From Streptomyces sp. R44 (GTDB lineage Bacteria > Actinomycetota > Actinomycetes > Streptomycetales > Streptomycetaceae): a stretch of 64,000 nt of DNA. This document shows positions 16,569 to 26,989 of the stretch, piece after piece. Below the pieces are notes generated by a model. The model was not told the DNA's origin, made no database searches, and was given only the letters and a program-made list of their open reading frames with translations. A program made the position numbers and the translations under genes. The stretch lies in assembly GCF_041053105.1 (NCBI RefSeq), contig NZ_CP163444.1:6542501-6606500 (forward strand), in the 5' to 3' direction. Position 1 is the first letter of the stretch; each line of letters begins with the position of its first letter.

Positions 16569-16925
16569 TCAGGGTGAATCGCCGTGCGCGGTCGGGTGAC
16601 GCGGTTCGTACAGGGGGAGTTCGGTGCCGCTCGGCAGCCGCACGGCCGCGAGCAGGCCCCAGCCCTGGTCGGTGATGGCCCGTGAGATCTCGGCGCCCCG
16701 GTCCTCCAGGGTCGTCAGGGTCTGCGTGAGGTCCTCGCACATGAGGTACATCTCGTGCTTCGGCTCGCCGTCCGTCGGGTGCACCGCCACCTCGGCCGGC
16801 GGCAGCTTGAAGATGAGCCAGCCGCCTCCGGCGTCCACATGCTCGAAGCCGACGACGTTCTTGAGGAAGGCCCGGTCGGCCTCCGCGTCCCGGGTGTAGA
16901 GAATCACGTGCGCGCCGCTGAACAT
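16569..16925 (-). CDS. VOC (glyoxalase/bleomycin-resistance) family protein
   Basis: A 118-residue single vicinal-oxygen-chelate domain with the typical start GAHVILYTRDAEADRAFLKN and the paired beta-alpha-beta-beta-beta modules. Such proteins are metal-dependent dioxygenases, lyases or binding proteins. The metal ligands cannot be assigned with certainty; His in AHVILY, His in PKHEMYLM and Glu near LYEPRH are candidates. It is on the same strand as the HTH-MurA gene, 50 bases upstream of its start. The palindrome lies between them, so it may not be co-transcribed. Confidence 0.82.
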   Translation of the reverse strand: MFSGAHVILYTRDAEADRAFLKNVVGFEHVDAGGGWLIFKLPPAEVAVHPTDGEPKHEMYLMCEDLTQTLTTLEDRGAEISRAITDQGWGLLAAVRLPSGTELPLYEPRHPTAHGDSP

Positions 16926-16977
16926 GGCTCGATCGTCGGCCGGGCGGTGTGCCGCGGCAATCGGACCGCGTCCGTTC

Positions 16978-17036
16978 GGGGCGGGGCGGGGCGGAGCCGG
17001 GCGGGGCGGGGTGGGGCGGTTCGGGGCGGTAGGGGG
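16978..17036 (+). other. G-run array with strong G-quadruplex potential
   Basis: On the plus strand at least seven runs of four G occur with short C, T or mixed spacers (16978-16981, 16983-16986, 16988-16991, 17103-free region excluded, 17003-17006, 17008-17011, 17013-17016, 17023-17026), then a run of five at 17032-17036. It sits in the divergent promoter gap between the VOC gene and the YcxB-like gene. G-quadruplex formation is a prediction from the pattern. Confidence 0.6.
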
Positions 17037-17100
17037 TGCTCGGGCGCGGGCCGGCCGTGGCTAGGATCTGCCGCCGATGCGTACGGATGATGGGGGAGAC

Positions 17101-17652
17101 ATGCGGGTGGACACACGGGGTGCGGCGGTCACCTTCGTCTACGAGCCGACCGAGGCCGACTACCGGGCGGCGGTCCGGCGTCTGAGGTTCGGGACCTGGC
17201 GGGGGCTCGGCGGACTGGCGGTCCTGCTCGTCGTGGCGGAGCTTCTCGCGTCGTACCGGGCCTGGCGCGGTGGTTTCTCGCCGGCGGGGGTGGCCGTCTG
17301 GGCCGCCTGCCTGCTGGTCGTTCTGGTGGCGGTCGTCCACTGGGGCACGGGACGCCTCGCGCGGCGGCAGTTCGACGGCATGGACGCGTACGGCACCTGC
17401 CGGACGGTCGTCGGCCCGCAGGGGATGACCACCACGGGCGGGGAGCTGAGCAGCGACCTCGACTGGCAGGCGTTCCCCTGGTACGTCGAGACCTCCGAGC
17501 TCTTCGTCCTCAGGACCCGGCGCACGGGCATCGTCTTCGTCCTGCCGAAGAGGGGGGCCCAGGACCCGGCCGATGTGGACCGGGTGCGGGAGGCTCTGGA
17601 GGGAAGTCTGCACCGGCTCCGCAGCATGCCAGGCATGACCAGGCGGCGGTGA
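17101..17652 (+). CDS. YcxB-like membrane protein
   Basis: A 183-residue protein with two membrane helices at about 43-60 (GGLAVLLVVAELLASY) and 66-85 (AGVAVWAACLLVVLVAVVHW). A C-terminal beta-rich domain follows with the pattern GTCRTVVGPQGMTTTGGELSSD...WYVETSELFVLRTR, typical of the YcxB family. Function is unknown. The ATG at 17101 has GGGGGAG at a proper distance, whereas the upstream ATG at 17077 has none. It is followed by the acnA promoter region. Confidence 0.78.
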   Translation: MRVDTRGAAVTFVYEPTEADYRAAVRRLRFGTWRGLGGLAVLLVVAELLASYRAWRGGFSPAGVAVWAACLLVVLVAVVHWGTGRLARRQFDGMDAYGTCRTVVGPQGMTTTGGELSSDLDWQAFPWYVETSELFVLRTRRTGIVFVLPKRGAQDPADVDRVREALEGSLHRLRSMPGMTRRR

Positions 17653-17663
17653 TGTACTAGAGT

Positions 17664-17681
17664 TATCTCGACATCGAGATA
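17664..17681. promoter_or_regulatory. 18-bp palindrome TATCTCGACATCGAGATA upstream of acnA
   Basis: Perfect 8-base arms separated by CA, 129-146 bases upstream of the acnA start. It contains ATCTC-N6-GAGAT, the same architecture as the palindrome before the neighbouring HTH-MurA gene. In S. coelicolor a MarR-family regulator, TamR, is reported to act at an aconitase promoter, so TamR and the HTH-MurA protein are both candidate binders. Confidence 0.65.
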
Positions 17682-17723
17682 TCTGCCGAGGCGCACCGCT
17701 GCCGCCACCCCGGTAAGGGATAC

Positions 17724-17742
17724 CTAACTTAGCCTTACCTTA
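17724..17742. promoter_or_regulatory. Iron-box-like site (IdeR/DmdR1 type) before acnA
   Basis: CTAACTTAGCCTTACCTTA matches the IdeR/DtxR consensus TTAGGTTAGSCTAACCTAA at 14 of 19 positions by my alignment, with the right part almost perfect. It lies 68-86 bases upstream of the acnA GTG. Aconitase contains an iron-sulfur cluster, so iron-dependent control is plausible. Confidence 0.5.
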
Positions 17743-17743
17743 G

Positions 17744-20524
<2,781 letters not shown>

Positions 20525-20541
20525 CGCGTCGGGTGAACGGC

Positions 20542-20577
20542 AAGGGCCCCGCTCCTCGGAAGAGGAGCGGGGCCCTT
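20542..20577 (+). terminator. acnA terminator
   Basis: A perfect 16-bp stem (AAGGGCCCCGCTCCTC at 20542-20557 and its complement at 20562-20577) with a GGAA loop, followed by TTTCGGTTT after the first TT. It sits 17 bases after the acnA stop. It may also serve the convergent FG-GAP gene. Confidence 0.9.
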
Positions 20578-20614
20578 TCGGTTTCCCGTGACCGCGCCCC
20601 GAGGGCGCGAGGCG

Positions 20615-21544
20615 TCAGGAGAAGAGCAGGCGGTACGTGTTCCAGCCGGTGCCGATCTTCGTACGCGGCCCCAGCGCCGGGGAGGCGATGCCCGAGCCCG
20701 GGTACAGCCACAGCACGCCGGACGAGTCGCGGGCGACGACGTCGGGGATGCCGTCGAAGTTGACGTCACCGGGGGACACGAACGCGGTCATGCCGTTCCA
20801 CCCGCTGCCGGCCTTGACCCGGTTGCCGAACGGCTTGAGGTAGTTGCCCGTGCCCGGGTACAGCCAGAGGTAACCGGAGGTGTCACGGGCGATGACGTCG
20901 TCCTTGCCGTCACCGTTCATGTCACCCTTGCCGGTGATCTGGTTGAAGACGTTCCAGCTGCTGCCGACCTTCACGCGCGAGGCGAGCTTGCCGGTGCCGT
21001 ACCCGAGGTACAGGTACAGGTTGCCCGCGGTGTCGCGCGCCAGCACGTCCGGAGCGGCGGCGCCGCCCAGGTTGCCGGTCGAGACGACCTTGTTGTAGAT
21101 GCCCCAGCCGCCGCCGAGGGAGACGCCGTCCTGGCCCCAGGCGGTGTACGACAGGGTGCCGCCGGTGACGTCCCAGGCGCCGTCGGTCTCGCCGTCGCCG
21201 TTCTGGTCGGCCATGGTCAGCTGGTTGGTGTACTTCCAGCCGCTGCCGACGTACTGGCGGTCGGTGAAGCCACCGGTGCCGTTCGGCAGGTACGCGTACA
21301 TGTAGCCGTAGCCGTCCACGCCGCGCAGCTCGCCGTCGGCGACGGTGGAGGCGGTGGAGGCGGAGTCGGCGGCGAGGGTGCTCGCCTTCGGCGCCGCCTT
21401 CTGGACGGCCGAGGCCGTCCGGGTGGGCTGCGGCGCGTCGGCCGCGACGGCGGCCGTGGTGGTGCCCACGAGGGCCGCGGTTATCGCCGCGACCGTGACA
21501 CGGGACAGGACGCCCGTGCGGTTCAGGCCAGAAGAGTTGGCCAC
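20615..21544 (-). CDS. Secreted FG-GAP/VCBS repeat protein
   Basis: A 309-residue exported protein. A Sec signal peptide is visible at about 1-35 (hydrophobic TVAAITAALVGTTTAAVAA, likely cut near AVAAD). The mature part is a repeat of ~50 residues with calcium-binding loops DQNGDGETDGAW, DMNGDGKDDVIA and DVNFDGIPDVVA, each followed by G-x-LYLYLG or GYLWLYPG strands. This predicts a beta-propeller of FG-GAP type, often found on extracellular lectin-like or substrate-binding proteins. No catalytic domain is attached. The GTG at 21544 has GGAG five bases upstream, whereas longer open frame upstream lacks a signal sequence at its start. Confidence 0.82.
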   Translation of the reverse strand: MANSSGLNRTGVLSRVTVAAITAALVGTTTAAVAADAPQPTRTASAVQKAAPKASTLAADSASTASTVADGELRGVDGYGYMYAYLPNGTGGFTDRQYVGSGWKYTNQLTMADQNGDGETDGAWDVTGGTLSYTAWGQDGVSLGGGWGIYNKVVSTGNLGGAAAPDVLARDTAGNLYLYLGYGTGKLASRVKVGSSWNVFNQITGKGDMNGDGKDDVIARDTSGYLWLYPGTGNYLKPFGNRVKAGSGWNGMTAFVSPGDVNFDGIPDVVARDSSGVLWLYPGSGIASPALGPRTKIGTGWNTYRLLFS

Positions 21545-22075
21545 GTGTACTCCAGTTCCGTATGGAAGAAGACTGATCCCGACGTCGCGCCCGTGCCGGA
21601 GGCAGGGGACGGCGGGACCTCTATGATCCCGGATCCTCCTCACGCAATCTTCACCGGGCAACTGGTTTGTGACACAACTGTTTCGATGGCGTTCATATGT
21701 CCCAATTGCCCTCTCCCTCCCCGCAACCTGCCGTCCACTCGCGAGGCGGGGCCGGAAGGAAGGGGTGGCCCTGATGCGCTGTCAAGGGTGTTGCGTCGCG
21801 AATGCTTGGACGAAACGCCGCAGATCCAGCGTGCTTATCCCGGAGGTCTCAACTCGGGAAAGATGGTCGTGCAAACCTGGTTTCGATCTTGCTCCCGTGA
21901 AGGGAAGTGGACTATACCTGTCGGCGTCCAGCCAGTCGGAGCAATCCGACGACGGCCCGACGCGTGCACGACCCGGCTGCAATTGACCGCGGTGGCGGGG
22001 CCCTTCGCCTGTGGCGAGTGAGAAACGGGCGACCGGTACACCGCCTGAGTCCTGAATGAAGGCGAGGACTTGAGC
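21545..22075. other. 531-base intergenic region between the FG-GAP gene and ngcE
   Basis: No gene is supported here; all open frames are short and have no coding bias. It is less GC-rich than its surroundings. It holds an 11-base palindrome TTGTGACACAA at 21667-21677 near the FG-GAP promoter and a DasR-like site at 21906-21921. The rest is presumably promoter and leader sequence. Confidence 0.6.
21906..21921. promoter_or_regulatory. DasR-responsive-element-like site upstream of ngcE
   Basis: AGTGGACTATACCTGT matches the symmetrical dre form AGTGGTCTAGACCACT at 12 of 16 positions. DasR is the GntR-family repressor of N-acetylglucosamine and chitin uptake in Streptomyces and is relieved by glucosamine-6-phosphate. 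The site lies 154 bases before the ngcE start, so control of this GlcNAc transporter by DasR is expected. Confidence 0.6.
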
Positions 22076-23518
22076 ATGGGATCCACCTCCGCACACAACG
22101 GTGAGGGCCTCGGCCGTCGCGATCTGATCAAGCGTTCCGCCGCGATCGGTCTGATCTCCGTACCGACGATGGGCTTCCTGTCCGCCTGCGCGAGCAGCGG
22201 CGACGGTGGTAACGAGAAGGTCGAAAAGGGCACGAAGTCCGATAAGAACCCGCTCGGGGTGAACGAGTCGGCGCCGCTGGAGTTCGTCCTCTTCGACGGC
22301 GGATTCGGGCAGCAGTACGCCAAGGACGCGATCAAGGTCTACGAGACGAATTACCCCAAGTCGCAGGTCAAGTTCACGCCGACCCAGAAGATCACCACCA
22401 CGCTGCAGCCGCGCTTCAACGGCGGCACCCCGCCGGACCTCATCGACAACTCGGGCGCCGAGCAGATGGACATGGGCGTCCTCGTCGGCCAGAAGCAGCT
22501 GGCGGACCTCACCCCGCTCCTGGACGCGCCGTCCATCGACGACCCGAGCAAGAAGGTCCGCGACACCCTGCGGCCCGGCATCGTCGAGATGGGCCAGTTC
22601 GAGGGCGACCCGGTCTGGATCATGTACTACGCGTACACGGTCTACGGCGTCTGGTACTCGCAGAAGCTGCTCGACTCCCTCGACGCGAAGTACCCCGAGA
22701 CCTGGGACGAGATGCTGGCCGTCTGCGAGAAGGCCAAGAAGAAGGGCATCGCGGGCTGGACGTACGCCGGAAAGTACCCGTACTACGTCCCCTTCTCGCT
22801 CTACCCGATGATCGGCAAGGTCGGCGGCCGCGAGGTCCTCGACGCCATCGACAACCTGGAGCCGAAGGCCTGGGAGCACCCCGCGGTCAAGGCCTGTTTC
22901 GAGGCGTACTACGAGCTGGTCAAGAAGGGGTACATCCTCCAGGGCACCCCCGGCCTCGACCACATCCAGTCGCAGACCGCCTGGACCGAGGGCAAGGCGC
23001 TGTTCATCCCGAACGGCTCCTGGGTCGAGAACGAGGCCGCGAAGACCATGCCGGCCGACTTCAACCTGGCCGTCTCCGCCCCGACGGGCATCGACTCCTC
23101 CGACAAGCTGCCCTTCGGCACGATCTGGGCCTCCGGCGGCGAGCCCTTCATCGTCCCCGCCAAGGCGAAGAACCAGGAGGGCGGCCTGGAGCAGCTGCGC
23201 ATCATGCTCAGCGAGGCCTCCTCCAAGAACTTCACCAAGTCCGTGAAGTCCCTGACGGCCTTCAACGGCGGCACCGACGGCATCGAGCTGACCCCGGGCC
23301 TCAAGTCCGGTGTCGCCGCCCTGGAGAAGGCGGGCCAGAACGTCGTCAACCCGCGCCTCCAGGACTGGTACGTCGCCCTCCAGAAGGAGAAGATCGGTGT
23401 CGCCGGCCTCGGCGAGATGATGGCCGGCCGGGCGACCCCGGCCGAGACGATCAAGAAGATCCAGAAGTACGCCGACGAGGCGGCCAAGGACTCGAGCATC
23501 AAGCACTACAAGCACTGA
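22076..23518 (+). CDS. ngcE: N-acetylglucosamine/chitobiose ABC transporter, substrate-binding lipoprotein
   Basis: The solute-binding component of the NgcEFG importer, 480 residues. The N-terminus combines a twin-arginine motif (GRRDLIKRSA, Arg14-Arg15) with a lipobox (FLSAC, Cys at about 38). This predicts Tat export and lipid anchoring on the outer face of the membrane. The body is a family 1 extracellular sugar-binding fold with typical segments TTLQPRFNGGTPPDLIDNSG and SQTAWTEGKALFIPNGSW. The ATG at 22076 was preferred over the in-frame TTG at 22070 because GCGAGGA lies seven bases before it. Two permease genes follow and no ATPase is encoded, so a shared ATPase such as MsiK is expected to energise it. 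Confidence 0.9.
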   Translation: MGSTSAHNGEGLGRRDLIKRSAAIGLISVPTMGFLSACASSGDGGNEKVEKGTKSDKNPLGVNESAPLEFVLFDGGFGQQYAKDAIKVYETNYPKSQVKFTPTQKITTTLQPRFNGGTPPDLIDNSGAEQMDMGVLVGQKQLADLTPLLDAPSIDDPSKKVRDTLRPGIVEMGQFEGDPVWIMYYAYTVYGVWYSQKLLDSLDAKYPETWDEMLAVCEKAKKKGIAGWTYAGKYPYYVPFSLYPMIGKVGGREVLDAIDNLEPKAWEHPAVKACFEAYYELVKKGYILQGTPGLDHIQSQTAWTEGKALFIPNGSWVENEAAKTMPADFNLAVSAPTGIDSSDKLPFGTIWASGGEPFIVPAKAKNQEGGLEQLRIMLSEASSKNFTKSVKSLTAFNGGTDGIELTPGLKSGVAALEKAGQNVVNPRLQDWYVALQKEKIGVAGLGEMMAGRATPAETIKKIQKYADEAAKDSSIKHYKH

Positions 23519-23526
23519 CGCACGGT

Positions 23527-23565
23527 GCCGGGGCCCCTTCCCGCCGACCGGGAGCGGGCCCCGGC
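23527..23565 (+). terminator. Intercistronic hairpin between ngcE and ngcF
   Basis: Outer arms GCCGGGGCCC (23527-23536) and GGGCCCCGGC (23556-23565) with inner TCCCG/CGGGA arms and a five-base loop. It starts eight bases after the ngcE stop and 60 bases before ngcF. It probably acts as an RNA stabiliser or partial terminator, giving more binding protein than permease. Confidence 0.6.
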
Positions 23566-23624
23566 TCCTTCGCGCGCGGCACCAGCGGCGCGCCCGGCGC
23601 GGGAAAGATCGGGGTCGGTTAGGA

Positions 23625-24554
23625 ATGCAACACGGCAAGTACCGTTTCATCGTGGGGTTCCTGGCGGTCCCCCTCGCGCTCTACGCGCTGTTCGTGATCT
23701 GGCCGTTCATCCAGGCCATCTACTACTCGTTCACGGACTGGACCGGACTGAGTCCCGAATTCGGCATGGTCGGATTCGACAACTACAGCAGAATGCTGGA
23801 CGACGAGGTCTTCTGGAAATCGGTCCAGCACAGTCTGACCTTCGCGGTGGTGCTGCCGCTCGTGACCGTGGGGCTCGCGCTTTTCTTCGCCTTCATGCTC
23901 AATGTCGGCGGTCGGCGCCGCAAGGGCGCGGCGATCGCGGGTGTGCGCGGTTCCTCGTTCTACAAGATCGTCTATTTCTTCCCGCAGGTGCTGTCGATCG
24001 CGATCGTCGCGCTGCTCTTCCAGTTCGCGTACAACCCGAACAGCGGAGCCATCAATTCCGTATTGAAGGGTGTCGGTCTCGGCAGCATCCAGCCGGACTG
24101 GCTCGGTGATCCGGACCTCGCCCTCATCTGCGTGATGGTGGTCCTCGTCTGGTCCACGGTCGGATTCTTCGTCGTCCTCTTCTCGGCCGGCATGGCGTCC
24201 ATTCCGAGGGACTTCTACGAGGCGGCCCTGCTCGACGGCGCGAACCGCTTCACGACCTTCTTCAAGATCACCCTGCCGCTGCTCTGGGACACCGTGCAGT
24301 CGGGCTGGATCTACATGGGCATCCTCGCGCTCGGCGCGGAGTCCTTCGCCGTCGTGCAGATCATGACCGTCGGCCCCAACGGCGGCGGGCCGGACTTCTC
24401 CACCATCGTCCTACCGCTGTACGTGTACCAGAAGGCGTTCCGGGACGGTCAGGCCGCCTACGCCACGACCATCGGTGTCGCGCTCCTCCTCGTCACGCTC
24501 GCCTTCGCGGCCGTCGTGATGAAGCTGGGCCGGCGCGAGCGGCTGGAGTTCTGA
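23625..24554 (+). CDS. ngcF: N-acetylglucosamine/chitobiose ABC transporter permease
   Basis: A 309-residue inner-membrane permease of the MalF/UgpA type with six or seven hydrophobic helices, the first at about 8-30 (VGFLAVPLALYALFVIWPF). The coupling EAA motif that contacts the ATPase is visible as EAALLDGANRFTTFFKITLP (about 205-224). It forms a heterodimer with NgcG in the membrane. A modest AGGA precedes the ATG. Its TGA stop shares one base with the ngcG ATG. Confidence 0.9.
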   Translation: MQHGKYRFIVGFLAVPLALYALFVIWPFIQAIYYSFTDWTGLSPEFGMVGFDNYSRMLDDEVFWKSVQHSLTFAVVLPLVTVGLALFFAFMLNVGGRRRKGAAIAGVRGSSFYKIVYFFPQVLSIAIVALLFQFAYNPNSGAINSVLKGVGLGSIQPDWLGDPDLALICVMVVLVWSTVGFFVVLFSAGMASIPRDFYEAALLDGANRFTTFFKITLPLLWDTVQSGWIYMGILALGAESFAVVQIMTVGPNGGGPDFSTIVLPLYVYQKAFRDGQAAYATTIGVALLLVTLAFAAVVMKLGRRERLEF

Positions 24555-25492
24555 TGAAGATCACCGACACTGCCTCCACCGGCGTCGAGACCCCCGGTTC
24601 CCCGGCCGGACCGGGATCCACGGTCGTCAAGACGGCGCCGCCCGCCCCGCGCAGGACCGCCAAGGCCGAGGGCGCGGCCCTCAACGTCTTCTCGCACGGC
24701 GTCCTGATCATCTGGGCGATCATGGTCGTCATGCCGCTGCTCTGGGCGGTCATGACCTCCTTCAAGAGCGACAAGGCGATCTTCACCTCGCCGTGGGCGC
24801 TGCCCGACAAGCTGCACTTCGAGAACTGGTCGCGCGCCTGGACCGAGGCGCACATGAGCGACTACTTCCTGAACACCCTCCTGGTGGTCGGCGGCTCGCT
24901 CCTCGGCACGCTCCTCTTCGGCTCGATGGCGGCCTACGTGCTGGCCCGCTTCGACTTCCCGGGCAACCGCTTCATCTACTTCCTCTTCATCGGAGGGATG
25001 AGCTTCCCGATCATCCTGGCGCTCGTGCCGCTCTTCTACGTCATGCAGAACATGGCCCTGCTGAACACGCTGCACGGCCTGATCCTGGTCTACATCGCGT
25101 ACTCGCTGCCGTTCACCGTCTTCTTCCTCACGGCCTTCTTCCGCACCCTGCCGACCTCGGTGGCGGAGGCGGCCTTCGTCGACGGCGCCTCGCACACCCG
25201 GACCTTCTTCCAGGTCATGCTGCCGATGGCCAAGCCCGGCCTGATCAGCGTCGGCATCTTCAACTTCCTCGGGCAGTGGAACCAGTACCTGCTGCCGACC
25301 GTGCTCAACACCGAGCCGGAGAACAAGGTGCTCTCGCAGGGCCTCGTCCAGCTGGCCGTCAGCCAGGGCTACAAGGGCGACTGGTCCGGCCTCTTCGCCG
25401 GCCTGGTGATGGCGATGCTCCCGGTCCTCGCCGCCTACATCATCTTCCAGCGGCAGGTGGTGGCCGGTCTGACCGCCGGCGCCGTGAAGTAG
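24554..25492 (+). CDS. ngcG: N-acetylglucosamine/chitobiose ABC transporter permease
   Basis: A 312-residue permease of the MalG/UgpE type. It has a ~45-residue cytoplasmic N-terminus rich in Pro and Ala, then six hydrophobic helices starting near NVFSHGVLIIWAIMVVMPL. The EAA motif EAAFVDGASHTRTFFQVMLP sits at about 203-222. Translation is coupled to ngcF by the TGATG overlap. A clear hairpin terminator ends the operon 20 bases downstream. Confidence 0.9.
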   Translation: MKITDTASTGVETPGSPAGPGSTVVKTAPPAPRRTAKAEGAALNVFSHGVLIIWAIMVVMPLLWAVMTSFKSDKAIFTSPWALPDKLHFENWSRAWTEAHMSDYFLNTLLVVGGSLLGTLLFGSMAAYVLARFDFPGNRFIYFLFIGGMSFPIILALVPLFYVMQNMALLNTLHGLILVYIAYSLPFTVFFLTAFFRTLPTSVAEAAFVDGASHTRTFFQVMLPMAKPGLISVGIFNFLGQWNQYLLPTVLNTEPENKVLSQGLVQLAVSQGYKGDWSGLFAGLVMAMLPVLAAYIIFQRQVVAGLTAGAVK

Positions 25493-25511
25493 CCCCGCCA
25501 CCGCCCTCCGC

Positions 25512-25541
25512 AGGCCCCCGGCGCACCCGCGCCGGGGGCCT
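25512..25541 (+). terminator. ngcEFG terminator
   Basis: A 13-bp perfect stem (AGGCCCCCGGCGC at 25512-25524 and its complement at 25529-25541) with a four-base loop, 20 bases after the ngcG stop. Confidence 0.85.
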
Positions 25542-25621
25542 CGGCGCGTCGTGTGACCCTCGCCGCCCGACACTCAAGGTCTTGACGGGGACCAAGGCGA
25601 AAGAGTCCCCTTAGAGTTCAC

Positions 25622-26866
25622 ATGTTGGAGAAAACGGTGGGAGTGAGTGAGTCGATGGAGACTCCGGGGTCGCAGACGTCTCTGCACAGGGCCAATCTCG
25701 AACGGGTCGTCCGGGCGGTGCGCATGGCCGGCTCGCTCACCCAGGCGGAGATCGCCCGGGCGACGGGCCTCTCCGCCGCCACGGTCTCCAACATCGTGCG
25801 GGAGTTGAAGGACGGCGGCACCGTCGAGGTGACGCCCACCTCCGCGGGCGGCCGCCGCGCCCGCAGCGTCTCGCTCTCCGGTGACGCCGGCATCGTGATC
25901 GGCGTGGACTTCGGCCACACCCACCTCCGGGTCGCCGTCGGCAACCTGGCCCACCAGGTGCTCGCCGAGGAGGCCGAGCCGCTCGACGTGGACGCCTCCG
26001 CGGCCGAGGGCTTCGACCGGGCGGAACAGCTGGTCAAGCGGCTGATCCGGGCCACCGGCATCGGCTACGACAAGGTGATCGGCGTCGGCCTCGGCGTACC
26101 GGGACCGATCGACGTCTCCTCCGGGACGCTCGGCTCGACCTCGATCCTGCCGGGCTGGAGCGGCATCAACCCGGCCGAGGAGCTCTCGGGCCGGCTCGGC
26201 GTCCCCGTGCACGTCGACAACGACGCCAACCTGGGCGCGCTCGGCGAGCTCGTCTGGGGCAGCGGCCGGGGCGTCAAGGACCTGGCGTACATCAAGGTGG
26301 CCAGCGGCGTCGGCGCCGGGCTCGTCATAGACGGCCGGGTCTACCGGGGGCCGGGCGGCACCGCCGGTGAGATCGGGCACATCACCCTGGACGAGTCGGG
26401 ACCGGTCTGCCGCTGCGGCAACCGCGGCTGCCTGGAGACCTTCACCGCCGCGCGGTACGTGCTGCCGCTGCTCCAGCCGAGCCACGGCCCCGATCTGACC
26501 ATGGAGCGGGTCGTCCAGCTGGCCCGGGAGGGCGACCCCGGCTGCCGCCGGGTGATCGCCGACGTCGGACGGCACATCGGCAGCGGCATCGCCAACCTCT
26601 GCAACCTCCTGAACCCCAGCCGGGTGGTGCTCGGCGGCGACCTCGCCGAGGCCGGTGAGCTGGTCCTGGCGCCCATCAGGGACTCCGTCTCGCGGTACGC
26701 GATCCCCAGCGCCGCCCGGCAGCTCTCGCTGGCCCAGGGGGCCCTCGGCGGGCGCGCCGAGGTGCTGGGCGCCCTCGCCCTCGTGCTGAGCGAAATGGGC
26801 GATTCGACCCTGTTGGAGAGTGCGTTGCCCGCGGCCGGTCCGGCCTCGCGTCTTGCCTTCACTTAG
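25622..26866 (+). CDS. rok7B7: ROK-family transcriptional regulator
   Basis: A 414-residue ROK repressor. The N-terminal winged HTH is at about 38-75 (SLTQAEIARATGLSAATVSN). The sugar-kinase-like domain begins near GIVIGVDFGHTHLRVAVG, with the DNDANLGALGE loop and the zinc-binding signature CRCGNRGCLE (about 261-270). In S. coelicolor the ROK regulator in this position (Rok7B7) affects xylose uptake, carbon catabolite repression and antibiotic production. Location between ngcEFG and xylFGH supports that identity. The start is uncertain: ATG 25622 has only a weak Shine-Dalgarno, and ATG 25655 would shorten it by 11 residues. Its AT-rich downstream gap probably contains its own target sites. 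Confidence 0.88.
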   Translation: MLEKTVGVSESMETPGSQTSLHRANLERVVRAVRMAGSLTQAEIARATGLSAATVSNIVRELKDGGTVEVTPTSAGGRRARSVSLSGDAGIVIGVDFGHTHLRVAVGNLAHQVLAEEAEPLDVDASAAEGFDRAEQLVKRLIRATGIGYDKVIGVGLGVPGPIDVSSGTLGSTSILPGWSGINPAEELSGRLGVPVHVDNDANLGALGELVWGSGRGVKDLAYIKVASGVGAGLVIDGRVYRGPGGTAGEIGHITLDESGPVCRCGNRGCLETFTAARYVLPLLQPSHGPDLTMERVVQLAREGDPGCRRVIADVGRHIGSGIANLCNLLNPSRVVLGGDLAEAGELVLAPIRDSVSRYAIPSAARQLSLAQGALGGRAEVLGALALVLSEMGDSTLLESALPAAGPASRLAFT

Positions 26867-26908
26867 ATAACGAACACCGTCGTTGTCATCTCGTTAAGAA
26901 TTTACTTC

Positions 26909-26923
26909 TTGACGTCAACGTTG
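26909..26923. promoter_or_regulatory. Overlapping palindromes TTGACGTCAA / CAACGTTG before xylF
   Basis: TTGACGTCAA (26909-26918) overlaps CAACGTTG (26916-26923) in an AT-rich stretch between the ROK gene and xylF, about 65-80 bases before the xylF start. It is the best candidate for a Rok7B7-type operator controlling xylFGH, based on position and symmetry only. Confidence 0.45.
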
Positions 26924-26989
26924 CAGCCGAGTTGACTTCGTGCCACCTCGGCCGCAACGTCGCGGCCTCGTCAGGGAGGCAAACCCCAC

